From positions 36,237 to 100,236 of the forward strand of contig NZ_JBQCGW010000305.1 of the NCBI RefSeq assembly GCF_051955275.1: a DNA stretch of 64,000 bases, in the 5' to 3' direction. A program made the position numbers and the translations under genes. This document shows positions 34,419 through 45,600 of the stretch, piece after piece. The stretch comes from Pseudobacter sp051955275. Its GTDB lineage: Bacteria; Bacteroidota; Bacteroidia; Chitinophagales; Chitinophagaceae. Positions within the stretch are counted from its first letter, which is position 1. Each line of letters starts with the position of its first letter. The notes below the pieces were generated by a model that was not told the origin of the DNA, did not search any database, and was given only the letters and a program-made list of their open reading frames with translations.

Positions 34419-37310
34419 TTAGAAGGATAATGAAATCCCTGCGTTGAATGATTTGATACCAGGATAACCGGCAGGAGTTTCCGGATCAAGGTTGTATTCT
34501 TTGTAGAAAGAAGACCAGAGCACAGGATTCACGGCGGAGGCAAAGACCCTGAGTTTGCTGAGGTGCAAGGTTCTTATCATTGCTTCAGGGAAATTGTAAC
34601 CCAGTTGAACAGAGCGCAATCTCAGGAAGCTGGCATCTTTCATCCAGAAGGTGGAGTTGGTGTAATTGTTGGCGTTACTCACTGTGGTAAGTCTTGGGAA
34701 CGTTGCTCCATTGCGTGTATCGATCCCCTGATCAGGATAATAGGCCCAGGCATTGCCTGCGATGGGATAGATGGTGGTATTGCCAACAAATGGCACCACC
34801 TGGTTGTAGGCTGCTCCCAGCAGGTTTACACTCATACCGGATGCACCCTGGAACAATGCTGCAAAATCGAAATTCCTGAAAGAGAAGGCCAGGTTGAAAG
34901 AGTAGTAGAATTTCGGATAACCGGGGTTGCCGATCTTGGTGATGTCCGTGTTATCGATCACGCCGTTATTGTCGAGGTCTTTGTATCGGATATCACCAGG
35001 CTGCACCGGACCGAAACCGGGAACAGGAATGCCGGTTTTCAGTGTGCCGTCTGTATTGAAATCTTCCAGCTGGTAAAGGCCGTCGGCAATCAATCCCATG
35101 GGGGTACCGATAGGAAGGCCGGTAGTGTTGTTGAAATTATTCTTGTTGGGGATCTCTGCCTGGTAGTTGATCTTGTTGCTCGCATAGGTGCCCATGAGAT
35201 CCACTGCATAATGAAATTCTCCTGCTTTGTCTGCGTAGCTGATGCTCATTTCAATACCCCTGTTGGTAACCTTGCCGATGTTCTGCAAAGGCAGCATATC
35301 TGAACCCGTGTATCCCAGGTAACCGGGGATGAGGTTGTTGCGGGAAATGATACCACTGCGTTTGTCGAGGAACCAGCTGGCGTTGATGCTGATCTTATTC
35401 AACAAAGAAAGATCGAAGCCTGCTTCATATTTCGTGCTTTGCTCGGCAGTGATATCCGGAGTGGCGATCCTGCCAAGGCTGAGGCCATTGTTGTAGTTAA
35501 GGCTATTGTTGCCCGTTATACTTCCCGGTACATAACGATAGTATTGCTGATAGAGATAGCGGCCCTGGTAAGTCTGGTCGTTGCCTGATTTACCGGCAGC
35601 TGCTCTCAGTTTTAACTGGCTGATCCATTTGTTCTCTTTCAGGAAAGATTCATCGGAAATGATCCAGCCCAGTGACACTGCCGGATAGAATTTCCAGCGG
35701 TTGCCCGGCGCATAGTTGTCGGAGCCACTGTAACCCCAGCCGATCTCACCGGTATATTTTCCTTTGTAGGCATAGTTGGCCCGCCCGCCCAGGTTCTGCC
35801 AGCGGTAGGTGATCCTGGAAGGATCTTCATTGGCATCGGGGATCATATCGCTGGCGTAGTAGTTGACAGCTGCGGAGATCGCATGGTCATTGAAGGTTCT
35901 GTCGTAACCCGCTACCAGGTTGGATTGGCGCCAGGTCAGCTGGCCGTAAGGCTGGTTGGTGCCGAAATTGATCTGCGTGGTCCTGTCTGCAGTAGCCTGA
36001 CTGCCTCCAAAGAAGCGCGCGTAGGTAGCCGTTTTATTCTGAATGACCCTTGACCATGTATTGAAGGAAACCGACTGGCTCATGTAGAAACCAGGCGTGA
36101 TGAATCCGAGGTCTTCTTTCAATTGGAAATTTCCCTGCAGGGTCCTGTCGTGCGAAGTATAATTGCCCAGTGCATTCAGTTGTGCAACGGGGTTGTTGGG
36201 ATACAGCGTATTGCCCGACCAGTTGCCGGTAGCAGGATCTTTTACCGGGTAGATATTGGCAGGGTAGGTAGAGAGTTGCCTCCAGTAAGCCGCTGCATTA
36301 TCATAGGTGTTATTGCTGAATGGATAACGGTAGTTCTCGATCCTTCCTCCCAGGTCTACCTTGCCTTCAAATATTTTGAAGAACTTAAGATCGATATTGG
36401 AACGAAGGGTAAAACGTTGTAAGCCTGTATTGCTGCCGAGCAGTCCGTCCTTCGGCGCATTGAACAGACCGGTCTGGTTCATGTAATCCACAAACAGGTT
36501 GTATTTGGCTGTTTCTGCGATGCCGCCCTGTACGTTTACATTGGCTTCTGTAAAGCGGGCCGTTTTTTTCAGGGCCTCTTTGAACCAGTCCACATTGGTG
36601 CCGGTACCATTCTGGTATTCCTGTAAGCGTGCGTCGCTGTAGGCTGGCGTCCAGGCATACTGATGACCATTCAATGAATAGTTGTCGTTACTGATTGCCT
36701 GGTTATACAAACGCGCATAGTCGTAGGAGTTATAAGGCTTCTGAATATCGATGGCCTGCTGGAATCCGGAAACCACCTGTGCATCCACTTTGAATTTTCC
36801 GGAGCCGGCGCGTTTGGTAGTCACCCACAATACACCGTTGGCGCCCTTGATACCGAATGTTGCCAGCGATACAGGATCTTTCAGCAGCGTGATACTCTCA
36901 ATTTCACCGGCGGCCAGGTACTGAAAATAAAAGGAAATGTCCACCTGGAATCCATTCACGTAACAAACGATATTCGGGTTATCGTATGTGCCTCTGCCGC
37001 GCATGAACATCGAGGCCTGATCATAACCGGGTTGTCCGTTATTCTGCATCACCGTTAACCCGTTGAGTCTTCCATACAGGGTGTTGGTGAGGTTGGCAAC
37101 GGGTGTTTTACCCAGCACATTTCCTGTAGTGGTGGAGTAAGAGGTGATGGACCTTTCTTTGGAAAGGAGTAAGAGTGGTCCGGGTTCGTACACCGGTCCG
37201 GTATCAGCGGAAGTATCTTTGGAAGCAGTCTGGGCGCTGGCGGACAGCATACATCCTGTCAATGCTGCCAGCAGAATGGAACCTGCTTTTGTTGTGAAAT
37301 GTTTTATCAT
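34419..37310 (-). CDS. Short SusC/RagA-type TonB-dependent receptor without carboxypeptidase-like domain
   Basis: Outer-membrane importer of 963 residues. After the signal peptide (ends SASAQ) only about 30 residues precede the plug, so both the STN and the CarboxypepD_reg-like domains are missing. The plug is recognisable (LGKTPVANLTNTLYGRLNGL, SMFMRGRGTYDNPNIVCYVN, ESITLLKDPVSLATFGIKGA, NGVLWVTTKRA), and the barrel ends in AGISLSF. It is the second of two susCD pairs in the same PUL. Two pairs may give different size preference for oligosaccharides, or one may be a diverged duplicate. The motifs look intact, so it is not a pseudogene. Confidence 0.92.
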   Translation of the reverse strand: MIKHFTTKAGSILLAALTGCMLSASAQTASKDTSADTGPVYEPGPLLLLSKERSITSYSTTTGNVLGKTPVANLTNTLYGRLNGLTVMQNNGQPGYDQASMFMRGRGTYDNPNIVCYVNGFQVDISFYFQYLAAGEIESITLLKDPVSLATFGIKGANGVLWVTTKRAGSGKFKVDAQVVSGFQQAIDIQKPYNSYDYARLYNQAISNDNYSLNGHQYAWTPAYSDARLQEYQNGTGTNVDWFKEALKKTARFTEANVNVQGGIAETAKYNLFVDYMNQTGLFNAPKDGLLGSNTGLQRFTLRSNIDLKFFKIFEGKVDLGGRIENYRYPFSNNTYDNAAAYWRQLSTYPANIYPVKDPATGNWSGNTLYPNNPVAQLNALGNYTSHDRTLQGNFQLKEDLGFITPGFYMSQSVSFNTWSRVIQNKTATYARFFGGSQATADRTTQINFGTNQPYGQLTWRQSNLVAGYDRTFNDHAISAAVNYYASDMIPDANEDPSRITYRWQNLGGRANYAYKGKYTGEIGWGYSGSDNYAPGNRWKFYPAVSLGWIISDESFLKENKWISQLKLRAAAGKSGNDQTYQGRYLYQQYYRYVPGSITGNNSLNYNNGLSLGRIATPDITAEQSTKYEAGFDLSLLNKISINASWFLDKRSGIISRNNLIPGYLGYTGSDMLPLQNIGKVTNRGIEMSISYADKAGEFHYAVDLMGTYASNKINYQAEIPNKNNFNNTTGLPIGTPMGLIADGLYQLEDFNTDGTLKTGIPVPGFGPVQPGDIRYKDLDNNGVIDNTDITKIGNPGYPKFYYSFNLAFSFRNFDFAALFQGASGMSVNLLGAAYNQVVPFVGNTTIYPIAGNAWAYYPDQGIDTRNGATFPRLTTVSNANNYTNSTFWMKDASFLRLRSVQLGYNFPEAMIRTLHLSKLRVFASAVNPVLWSSFYKEYNLDPETPAGYPGIKSFNAGISLSF

Positions 37311-37343
37311 ATAGCTAGTCTTCTATAGTTATAAGTGTGCACA

Positions 37344-39131
37344 TTAATAGCCCGGGTTCTGGATCAGGTATCCTTTGTTTACCTCACCCTGTGGGAAAGG
37401 ATTGAGGAACTGCCTGGGATGCCAGAATCCATCATACCGTACGATGGTGGTAAAGTTTGTATTGCCGGTGGGCAATGCATCTCCACCATTGTTGAAGGCC
37501 AGGAATCTGATCGGGCCACCGATAATGCCATTGTTGATGTTGGGGTCTTTCCAGTGCTTCAGGTCGTTGAACCTGTATTTCTCCTGAATGAACTCAATGG
37601 CCCATTCCCTGTGAATGATAGCCCTCAGTTTAGCCTGATCTGTTTCTGTAACAGGAGGAAGACCTGCACGCTCGTGGATCTTGTTGAGCCTGTTGAGCGC
37701 CAGCGACGGTTGGCCTTTTTCATTGTATGCTTCTGCGGAGCTCAGGTAATAAGCCGCCAGTCTGAAGATGGGGAAGTCGAACCATTGCCTGCTGCCTGCC
37801 AGGTACCAGAATTTGGTAGGCTGACCGGCGCCAAAGTGATTCACATCTTTGTAGTGCGCTGTCATATGCCAGTTAGGATCGCCGGGGTTGTTGGCTGCCT
37901 GCATTTCCCATCCGTTCCAGTCGGCCTGTAGCCTGGGCTCCATGTCGAGGAATTTGGTAGTGTAGGAGGAGAAAGGTTCTGTCTGACCAATGCCTGGCCA
38001 TGTCTGATTGGTGCCGTCGGCTTTGTAGTAATTCTCCAGCATGCTGCTGGCGAGTACCGCGCCGTTGGCCTGGTAGTGGTAGTTGGTGACGTTGAAGATA
38101 TTGTAAGGGCCCTGACCTCCTGTAGAGGAAACCTGCTGTTTGAATGCAAGGATCACTTCCCGGTTGCTGGGAGTGGAAGTGGCTGTGCCGTAATCCGCAA
38201 GCGGATTGCCGGTATCGATGATGCCAAGTCCGCCGGGGCCTTCTGCTTCTGTGATCACTGCTTCGCTGGCTGCCAGCGCCCTGTCCCACAGGTTGGCGTC
38301 ATAAGAACCCAAACAGATCATCTGATTATTAGCACCCAGATCCAGGTAAGGAGTGGATGAGTTGAACAAAGGTCGTGCTGCGTACATCAGTGCTTTTGCC
38401 TTGATGGCAAGTGCAGCGCTCTTCGTCATTCTCCCCAGCGAGTTGCCGGGCCATTGTGATGGCAGTACACTGGCGGATTCATCACACCATCTTACAATGG
38501 CGTCCAGCACTTCCCTTACAGTAGCGCGTGGTATTGCCAGTGATGCAAGATCATTGAGGGAAGAAAGCGGGAAGCTCTCAGGGACCAGCGGAACGCCGCC
38601 ATACATGATGAACATCTGCGTATAACGGTAAGCCACAAGCGCCTGCATTTCTGCTTTCACAATGGCTTTGTCCGCATCGGACATATCGGGCACCTTGTCG
38701 ATATTTTCTTTTACGAGATATGCTTTCCTGATGCACTGAAAGTTATCGGTGTATCCATCATTGCCGTATCCGCCGTTGGAGCCCATATCCTGGCTGTTGG
38801 AGTTGGGTGTAAAACCTCCTCCTAAAATGGATACAGCTGCCACACTACCGGGTATCTGCACCCAGAAAGCCTGGCTGCCAGCCAGCTGATCATCTGTGCT
38901 GGGCGAGTAATAACCGGTGTAGTTCAGGCCCTGACGCAGACAGGAGAAATACGCCGAAGCAATGGCGTTGTATGCGTTCGATGAACGATTGAATACTGAA
39001 TCTATGGTGGGGCTACCGCCGGGAGGTACCTGAAGAAATTCTTTTTCGCAGGATGCAAAACTTATCACACAGGCAATTCCTGCTGTGGCAAACAATCTTT
39101 TGTACCAACGCTGCTCTTTATTGTTAGTCAT
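37344..39131 (-). CDS. RagB/SusD family lipoprotein (first pair)
   Basis: Lid lipoprotein of the first SusC pair. I chose the start at 39131 (MTNNKEQRWYKRLFATAGIA), which gives a clean lipoprotein signal with lipobox FASC followed by EKEFLQVPPGG; the upstream ATG at 39158 would overlap the end of susC. The SusD C-terminal motif is HREWAIEFIQEKYRFNDLKH, and the protein ends in PFPQGEVNKGYLIQNPGY. At 595 residues it is long for the family, like its neighbour's SusD, and the two are clearly not close copies. The gap to susC is 13 bp. Confidence 0.92.
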   Translation of the reverse strand: MTNNKEQRWYKRLFATAGIACVISFASCEKEFLQVPPGGSPTIDSVFNRSSNAYNAIASAYFSCLRQGLNYTGYYSPSTDDQLAGSQAFWVQIPGSVAAVSILGGGFTPNSNSQDMGSNGGYGNDGYTDNFQCIRKAYLVKENIDKVPDMSDADKAIVKAEMQALVAYRYTQMFIMYGGVPLVPESFPLSSLNDLASLAIPRATVREVLDAIVRWCDESASVLPSQWPGNSLGRMTKSAALAIKAKALMYAARPLFNSSTPYLDLGANNQMICLGSYDANLWDRALAASEAVITEAEGPGGLGIIDTGNPLADYGTATSTPSNREVILAFKQQVSSTGGQGPYNIFNVTNYHYQANGAVLASSMLENYYKADGTNQTWPGIGQTEPFSSYTTKFLDMEPRLQADWNGWEMQAANNPGDPNWHMTAHYKDVNHFGAGQPTKFWYLAGSRQWFDFPIFRLAAYYLSSAEAYNEKGQPSLALNRLNKIHERAGLPPVTETDQAKLRAIIHREWAIEFIQEKYRFNDLKHWKDPNINNGIIGGPIRFLAFNNGGDALPTGNTNFTTIVRYDGFWHPRQFLNPFPQGEVNKGYLIQNPGY

Positions 39132-39144
39132 ATTGTGCAGGTTT

Positions 39145-42100
39145 TTAAAATGAAACATTAAGACCGAAATTGAATGTCCTGATCAACGGGAAGATGTAAC
39201 CATTGCTGTTCTGGCTGGTTGACTCGGGGTCGATACCTTCTACCAGGTTGGTCCAGGTAATGATGTTATTTCCGTTCGCAAACAGGCTGACTCCCCTGAT
39301 CCCAGCTCTTTTGAATAAAGCATTCTGCTGGAAGGTGTAGCTTACTGCAAGGTTTTTAAGACGCAGGAAATCGGTGGACCTGAGCCAGAAACTGCTCACG
39401 GTTTTTGAAGCCTGCGACGCTCCATCGATGGCATTCATGGCAGGGTAGGTGATCTCGCCTCCTTTCTGGTATTTCTCCTGCGTCCATCTTCCGTCATTCA
39501 CCGCCTGTACGATCCTGTTACCACCGTAGTAGGTCCTGCTGATATCATAGGAGCCTTTTGCTGTTCCGATGAAGAGGGCCGATACATCAAATCCTTTGTA
39601 GGAGAACCCTACGCGCCAGTTGTACGCGATCAATGGAAAGGTTGGATAACCGATTGGCACCATATCACTGTTGTCTATCTTTCCATCACCATTGATATCC
39701 CTGTACCTGAGATCACCCAGATCAACCAGGTTGCTGAAAGTGTTGTAAGGTCTGTTCGACAATTCTTCCTGTGTATTGTAAAAGCCATCGGCGATCAATC
39801 CTTTGGGCTGGCCGATCATGAAACCGGTCTGGTTCATCCATGAGTAAGGGAAAGGTGCTTCGGCCATATAATCGATCTTGTTGCGGGCATAAGAGAAGTT
39901 GGCTTTGATGAAGTAGCCAAAGTCTTTTCCGATCTTATCATCCCACCCCAGTTCAAATTCCCATCCTTTATTGCTGACCATGCCTACATTGGAAACAGGC
40001 GTTCCTGCAACGCCAAAGCTGGCTGGGATGATGGATGGTTGCACCAGGATATCTTTTCTCTTCTCACTGAAATAGGTACCCGAAAAGGAGAGTTTGTTTT
40101 CCAGGAACCGCAGGTCGAGCTGTAGGTTGGTCTTCTGCGCTCTTTCCCAGGTCACCACAGGGTTTCCGAGGGAAGACTCCACTGCGCCGGAGATCAGTGG
40201 ATTGGCATTGGAGCCGTTGGTATTGCCGAAATAATATCCGTTTCCACCATCGGCCATATTCCAGGAATTGGGCAGGTAGAGATAACGTCTTGCGCCGATC
40301 TGATCATTACCTACTTCTCCATAAGAACCACGGAGTTTTACAAAACTGAGCCAGCGGTTTTCTTTGAAGAATGATTCATTGGAAATGATCCAGCCAGCAG
40401 ATACGGCCGGGAAGTAACCGAAACGGCTGCCGGGAGCAAACTGCTCTGTACCGTTGTAAGCCATGTTGAACTCTGCGAGGTAACGCTCCCGGTAATTATA
40501 GGTAGCGCGACCAACCAGGCTCATCAGCCCTGATGGGGTATTGAATGCAAGTCTGTTGTCTACATATTTCTGCGCATTGCCCAGGATCAGTCCGGATACG
40601 TTGTGGCCTCCGAAACTTCTTGCATAATCCAGTCCTGCTTCATAATAAGTTCTGCGGAAGTTGGAGTTGAAGAGATAATCGGTCATGCTGTTATCCGCAT
40701 TCACCGCACCACCGATGTACACTATTTTGCCTGGATTGTTGGGATCCCTGTAAGCCGCATAGGTAGGCACTCCCGGCGTGATGGCGTATCCCTTGTTGTA
40801 GTTATCGTCATAAGCTACTGTAACATGTGACGACAATCCGGGAGTAAAATAATCCATAGTATGCTTCAGCACCAGCTGCGAGCTGAGGTTGGTTCCCTGC
40901 GTAATGCCATACCCTCTGGTTACAAGGTTCAACGGGTTGATCACCTGGCTGGGATAACCCCCGTTTCCGCCTCTGATGGTTCCGATAGGGTTGGTGGGGC
41001 TGCCGTCTGACCCAACAAAGTGCAATACGATGCGATCATCTACAATGCCGGGAGAAATGAATGGCCCGTATCCAAGGCTGAAGAGGATGGCCTGGTACCT
41101 TGCGGCCAGATCACCTGATTCAACATTGCTGAAGTTATCTGATTTGGGATTGGCGGTTTTGTTGCGCAGGAACTGTCCGCTGAGGTTCACACTCAGTTGC
41201 AGGTTACCGGTGATATTGATATCGAAGTTGTTCCTGAATGTGTAGCGGGAAAATTTCGGTTCTACATCCGCACCAGCCGCTTTGGTGTATCGCAGAATGC
41301 CTGTCTGATCAAAATAACCGAGTGAGCTGGAGTACCTGAATTTGGAATTTCCACCGGAGGCACTGAGGTTATACTGGTTTTGAATACCGGTACCGTTGAA
41401 GAGTTCTTTATACCAGTCGTGGCTGGTATAATACAGTGCCGGACTGTTTTTCAGCGCTTCTTTCTGTTCTGCGCTGAGGTTGCTCATGGCATCCACTTCG
41501 CCGGGGGTATAGTCCCTGTTGTTCTGAAATTTCCATAATTCGTCTTCCGAGAACAGCATATTATTATAGGCACCGTTTCCGGAGGACTGAAGTTTCCTGA
41601 TGCTTTCATTTCTCGATTGTGCAAAGTCGTGAGAGTTGGTCAGGGGGATCAGGGAAGTTGGACTGGTAAAACCCCTGTTCATATTGAGGCTGAAGGAGGG
41701 GCGGCCGGACCTGCCTCTTTTGGTGGTGACGATGATCACGCCGTTGGCGCCGCGGATACCGTACACAGCCGTGGAGGAGGCGTCTTTCAGGATACTGATA
41801 TTCTCAACGTCATTGGCGTCGATGGCATTCAGCATGGTGAAAGGGTTCTCTGCCGGTTGCTGCACTCCGTCAATTACTACCAGTGGGTTGGAGCCATTGA
41901 GAGTGGCAAGGCCCCTGATGCGGAGCGTGGTACCGTTCTGTCCGGGCTCACCGCTGTTCTGGATACCGGTGATACCGGGAGCCATACCTACCAGCATATT
42001 GGTGACGTTGGCAACGGGCGTTTGTGCCAGGTCTTTACCGGCTACAACGCTCACGGAGCCGGTAACGGTGGGAAGCTTTTGTCTTCCGTAACCGATCACC

Positions 42101-42408
42101 ACTACCTGGTCCATCTGGATACTTTCCGGGGAAAGCAGGATGTTCAGTCCATCGAAGGACCTTACCCTTACTTCCTGTTTCAGGTAACCGATGGAAGAAA
42201 ATACCAATGTGTCGTTGAGGGAAACGGCCAGCGAGTAACGGCCCAGGGTATCCGTAAAGGTGGCAGTGCCTTTGTGCTTTACGGTAATATTCACCCCGGG
42301 CAGCGGGCGGTTCTGATTGTCGGTCACCTTTCCGCTGACCCGGTTCTGGGCCATTGCCATGGTAACCAGGAGCAGGGAGGGCAGCCATAAAAAGAGCACT
42401 TTTTTCAT
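39145..42408 (-). CDS. SusC/RagA-type TonB-dependent receptor (first pair, HTCS locus)
   Basis: Outer-membrane importer at the head of the GH26/GH3 PUL. The start at 42408 gives a normal signal peptide (MKKVLFLWLPSLLLVTMAMA); the open frame upstream to 42468 adds only a proline-rich leader. A CarboxypepD_reg-like domain (about 24-98, VSGKVTDNQNRPLPGVNITV) is followed directly by QMDQVVVIGYGRQKLPTVTG and the plug (LRIRGLATLNGSNPLVVIDG, ENISILKDASSTAVYGIRGA). It has no STN domain, as expected for a locus controlled by an HTCS instead of FecR. The barrel ends in FGLNVSF. The 228-bp region before it separates it from the HTCS gene. Confidence 0.94.
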   Translation of the reverse strand: MKKVLFLWLPSLLLVTMAMAQNRVSGKVTDNQNRPLPGVNITVKHKGTATFTDTLGRYSLAVSLNDTLVFSSIGYLKQEVRVRSFDGLNILLSPESIQMDQVVVIGYGRQKLPTVTGSVSVVAGKDLAQTPVANVTNMLVGMAPGITGIQNSGEPGQNGTTLRIRGLATLNGSNPLVVIDGVQQPAENPFTMLNAIDANDVENISILKDASSTAVYGIRGANGVIIVTTKRGRSGRPSFSLNMNRGFTSPTSLIPLTNSHDFAQSRNESIRKLQSSGNGAYNNMLFSEDELWKFQNNRDYTPGEVDAMSNLSAEQKEALKNSPALYYTSHDWYKELFNGTGIQNQYNLSASGGNSKFRYSSSLGYFDQTGILRYTKAAGADVEPKFSRYTFRNNFDINITGNLQLSVNLSGQFLRNKTANPKSDNFSNVESGDLAARYQAILFSLGYGPFISPGIVDDRIVLHFVGSDGSPTNPIGTIRGGNGGYPSQVINPLNLVTRGYGITQGTNLSSQLVLKHTMDYFTPGLSSHVTVAYDDNYNKGYAITPGVPTYAAYRDPNNPGKIVYIGGAVNADNSMTDYLFNSNFRRTYYEAGLDYARSFGGHNVSGLILGNAQKYVDNRLAFNTPSGLMSLVGRATYNYRERYLAEFNMAYNGTEQFAPGSRFGYFPAVSAGWIISNESFFKENRWLSFVKLRGSYGEVGNDQIGARRYLYLPNSWNMADGGNGYYFGNTNGSNANPLISGAVESSLGNPVVTWERAQKTNLQLDLRFLENKLSFSGTYFSEKRKDILVQPSIIPASFGVAGTPVSNVGMVSNKGWEFELGWDDKIGKDFGYFIKANFSYARNKIDYMAEAPFPYSWMNQTGFMIGQPKGLIADGFYNTQEELSNRPYNTFSNLVDLGDLRYRDINGDGKIDNSDMVPIGYPTFPLIAYNWRVGFSYKGFDVSALFIGTAKGSYDISRTYYGGNRIVQAVNDGRWTQEKYQKGGEITYPAMNAIDGASQASKTVSSFWLRSTDFLRLKNLAVSYTFQQNALFKRAGIRGVSLFANGNNIITWTNLVEGIDPESTSQNSNGYIFPLIRTFNFGLNVSF

Positions 42409-42534
42409 AAAAGGTATAGTAACCTTTGATGGACAGGGGGGAGGACTGTCGATTGGCAAGCAGATCATAATCTAATCAGTTAGAATGATAATAAAACGGA
42501 ATTATCCCAGGAAATCGCGAGGGATAGAACGGGT

Positions 42535-42542
42535 CAAAATTA
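42535..42542 (-). promoter_or_regulatory. -7 promoter box of the GH26/GH3 locus
   Basis: The minus strand reads TAATTTTG, a full match to TAnnTTTG, about 127 bp before the chosen susC start. The HTCS is expected to bind further upstream. No -33 TTTG is at the usual spacing, which is common for activator-dependent promoters. Confidence 0.4.
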
Positions 42543-42636
42543 AATTCACCTGCACGGGGGAAGGGCGAAATTCTGCACAAAATAGGGGGTGAAATGTTTC
42601 CTGCGGGAGCGTATATGGTTAATAATCAATTAGAAT

Positions 42637-45600
42637 TCAAGAATCCTTCTGGTTTTTGAATGTCTCCTGGTAGGCGGAAGGCGTCAGCTGAAAGTTCTCT
42701 CTGAACACTTTGGTGAAGTATTTCGGATCATTGAAGCCAACCTCATAAGCGATCTCGGCGATGGTCCATTTTCCGGTTTCCAGCATCTGTTTGGCGCGTT
42801 GCAAACGGATGGTCCGGATAAATTCAATGGGTGTCTGGCCGGTGAGGCTGAAGAGTTTTTTATAGAGGGTGGGGCGGCCAAGTAATAATTCCCGGCTCAG
42901 TTCTTCCACAGAGAAATCGGGATTCGACATATTTTTTTCTACCAGGGCAAGTGCTCTTTGTACAAAGTCCCTGTCCGTGGAAACCGGGGTTATCTCCGTG
43001 GCGGCAACGGTCACCTGCTTCTGGTAGGTTTCCCTGAACTTATCCTGCTGCGCCAGCAGGTTCCGGATCTTCGACAGTAATACTTCTATATTAAAGGGTT
43101 TCGTAATATAATCATTGGCGCCTGTTCCCAATCCTTTGAGCTGACTGATCTCTGAGCTGAGCACGGTGAGCAGGATCACCGGAATGAAGCTGGTCCGCTT
43201 ATCGTTCCTTATTTTTTCGCAGAGCTCTATGCCGGTCAGTTCGGGCATATTGATATCGCTGATGATGAGGTCGGGGTGCTCAGACAATGCTTTCTGCCAT
43301 CCTTCTTTTCCATTGGAGGCTTCAATGACGGTGAAATGTTCTTTCAGATTGTCTTTAATGTAGAAGCGGTAATCTTCATTGTCTTCTACCAGGAGGATGG
43401 TTTTGGTTGTGGGACTGTTTCGCTTAGCGCTTGCAGGAGTGGCCGCATTTACAGTAATATCTTCCGGCAGTTGCACTGGCAGCCTTACAATAAATACAGA
43501 TCCCTCGTCCTGTACACTTTCGGCATGGATAGTACCTACATGCAGGCGTACGAATTCCCGGCAGATATTCAGGCCGATGCCGCTTCCCTGGTTGATGATA
43601 GAGGTGGGCAATTCATTCTGGAAAAAGCGCTCGAATATTTTATCCAGTTTATCGGCTGGGATGCCGATGCCGGTATCCTGTACTTTAATTTCGATAAAAT
43701 CCGCTGTATCCCGGCTGACCTGTAAAGAAACGGAACCGCCTTCCGGCGTGAATTTGAAGGCATTGGACAGGAGATTGAAAAGGATCCTTTCCAGTTTGTC
43801 TGCATCGAAGGCCATCACCAGGTTTTCCTGTTCAGCATGAAAAGAGAAATGGATATTTTTCCTTTCGGCCAAATCGGAAAAGGAATCGAACACCTCTTTG
43901 CAGAAAAGGAAGATATCGGCTGGTTTTTTATGGAGTTTCAGTTCGCTCAATTCCAGTTTTCTGAAATCGAGCAGTTCATTCACCATATTCAGCAGGCGTC
44001 GGGCATTCCGGTGGATCAGTTTGAACTGTTTGTTGTCATTTTCCGGGTGCTGCTGCTGCATCAGTTTTTCAATGGGGGAGATGATGAGTGACAGCGGTGT
44101 TTTGAACTCATGGCTTACATTGGTGAAGAAGTGGATCTTCATGTCGTTCAGTTCCTGGTTACGCCTGGCTTCAAGTTCCTGCTGTTCTTTTTTGAATGTC
44201 AGTTTTGTGCGGCGGATAATACGATAGCGGCCAAACAATAAAGCGCCGGTGATCAGCAAGGCATAAAGACAGTAAGCAAGCGTACTGCGCCAGAAAGGCG
44301 GCAGTATACGGATTTGAAGATCGGCGGTGCCGGGCAGCCACACCCCGTTCTCATTGCGGGCTCTGACGGATAACGTATAGGTACCCGGATTCAATCCGGT
44401 AAAACTGATCTTACGGTTATTGCCATCTGTGTTGATCCATGTATCATTGAAACCTTTCAACTGGTACATGTATTTGATCTTGCCTGCATCCACAAACTGC
44501 AATGCAGCAAACTCAATGGCAAACGCATTCTGATCATGCCTGAGCTCAAGTTCCTGAGTGGCCGCGATGGTTTGAGACAATATCACCCTTCCACCATATT
44601 CTTTGCCCGGTTGAACGCTGTTATTGAATAATTGCAGGTCAGTAAATACAAGAGGAGGATGAAAAGTTCTGGCAACCGGCGTTGGTGGAAAGAAAATATT
44701 GAAACCATTGCTTCCTCCGAAAACCAGTTCGCCTGCTTTGGTAACGAAGGCAGCGTCATCATTGAATACACGTCCCTGCAAGCCATCGGTCTCGTCGTAG
44801 TTTTTGAACTGGGGAACAATGTTATTTCCATTTTTCGTGATGCTGATATTACAGAGGCCGTTGGGGGTGCTTACCCAGAGGTTCTGGTTATGGTCCTTCA
44901 AGATTCTCAGGATGGTATTATGGGGAAGGCCGTCTTCTGTGCGATACCGTGTGAACTGGTCCAGCTGCGGGTTGTACATATTCAGTCCGTCACGGGTACC
45001 GATCCAGATGAGGCCACTGGTATCCTGCAGGATATCCAGCACGGTGGTATTGCTTAAGCTGTTGGGGATGTTCTCATCATAAGTGAATTGCCTGATAAGT
45101 TTTGCCTGTTTGTTGTATAACTCAATACCGGCGGACCCTCCTGCCCATATATTGCCATATTTGTCCTCGATGATGGAATTGGTGCTGAGGGTATAGGCAT
45201 GCTGTGTGCGATAGCTGTAGAATTTATTTTCCTGCCTGTTGAATAATTGCAGGCCATTGGTTAAAGTACCGATCCAGAGGCGGCCCTGGCTGTCTTCATA
45301 GATCTCCCAGATACTGTCGTCTGAAAGACTGAACGTGTCATTGTCGTTATGCCTGTAGCGGATAAAGTTTTTTCCATCAAAGCAATTAAGTCCTCCGAAA
45401 TAAGTGCCGATCCAGAGTTTGTTTTCTTTATCGAGGTACAGGCTGGTGATTACATTGTTGGAAAGGCTGTTGTTATTGGCCGGATTGTTCAGGTATTGCT
45501 GGTAAGTATTGGTGGTGCGGTTGAAATAGAGAAGGCCGCCGCCATTGGTTCCGATCCAGAGATTTCCTTTTTTATCTTCTGCAAAACAATTTACATCGTT

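Noticed and set aside
34563..35303. A 246-codon plus-strand frame within the short susC gene
   Set aside because: It has no family pattern and lies in the complement of a conserved beta-barrel sequence; long antisense frames are common over these genes.
41617..42390. A 257-codon plus-strand frame within the first susC gene of the HTCS locus
   Set aside because: It is opposite the plug and carboxypeptidase-like domains of SusC and shows no domain or promoter of its own.
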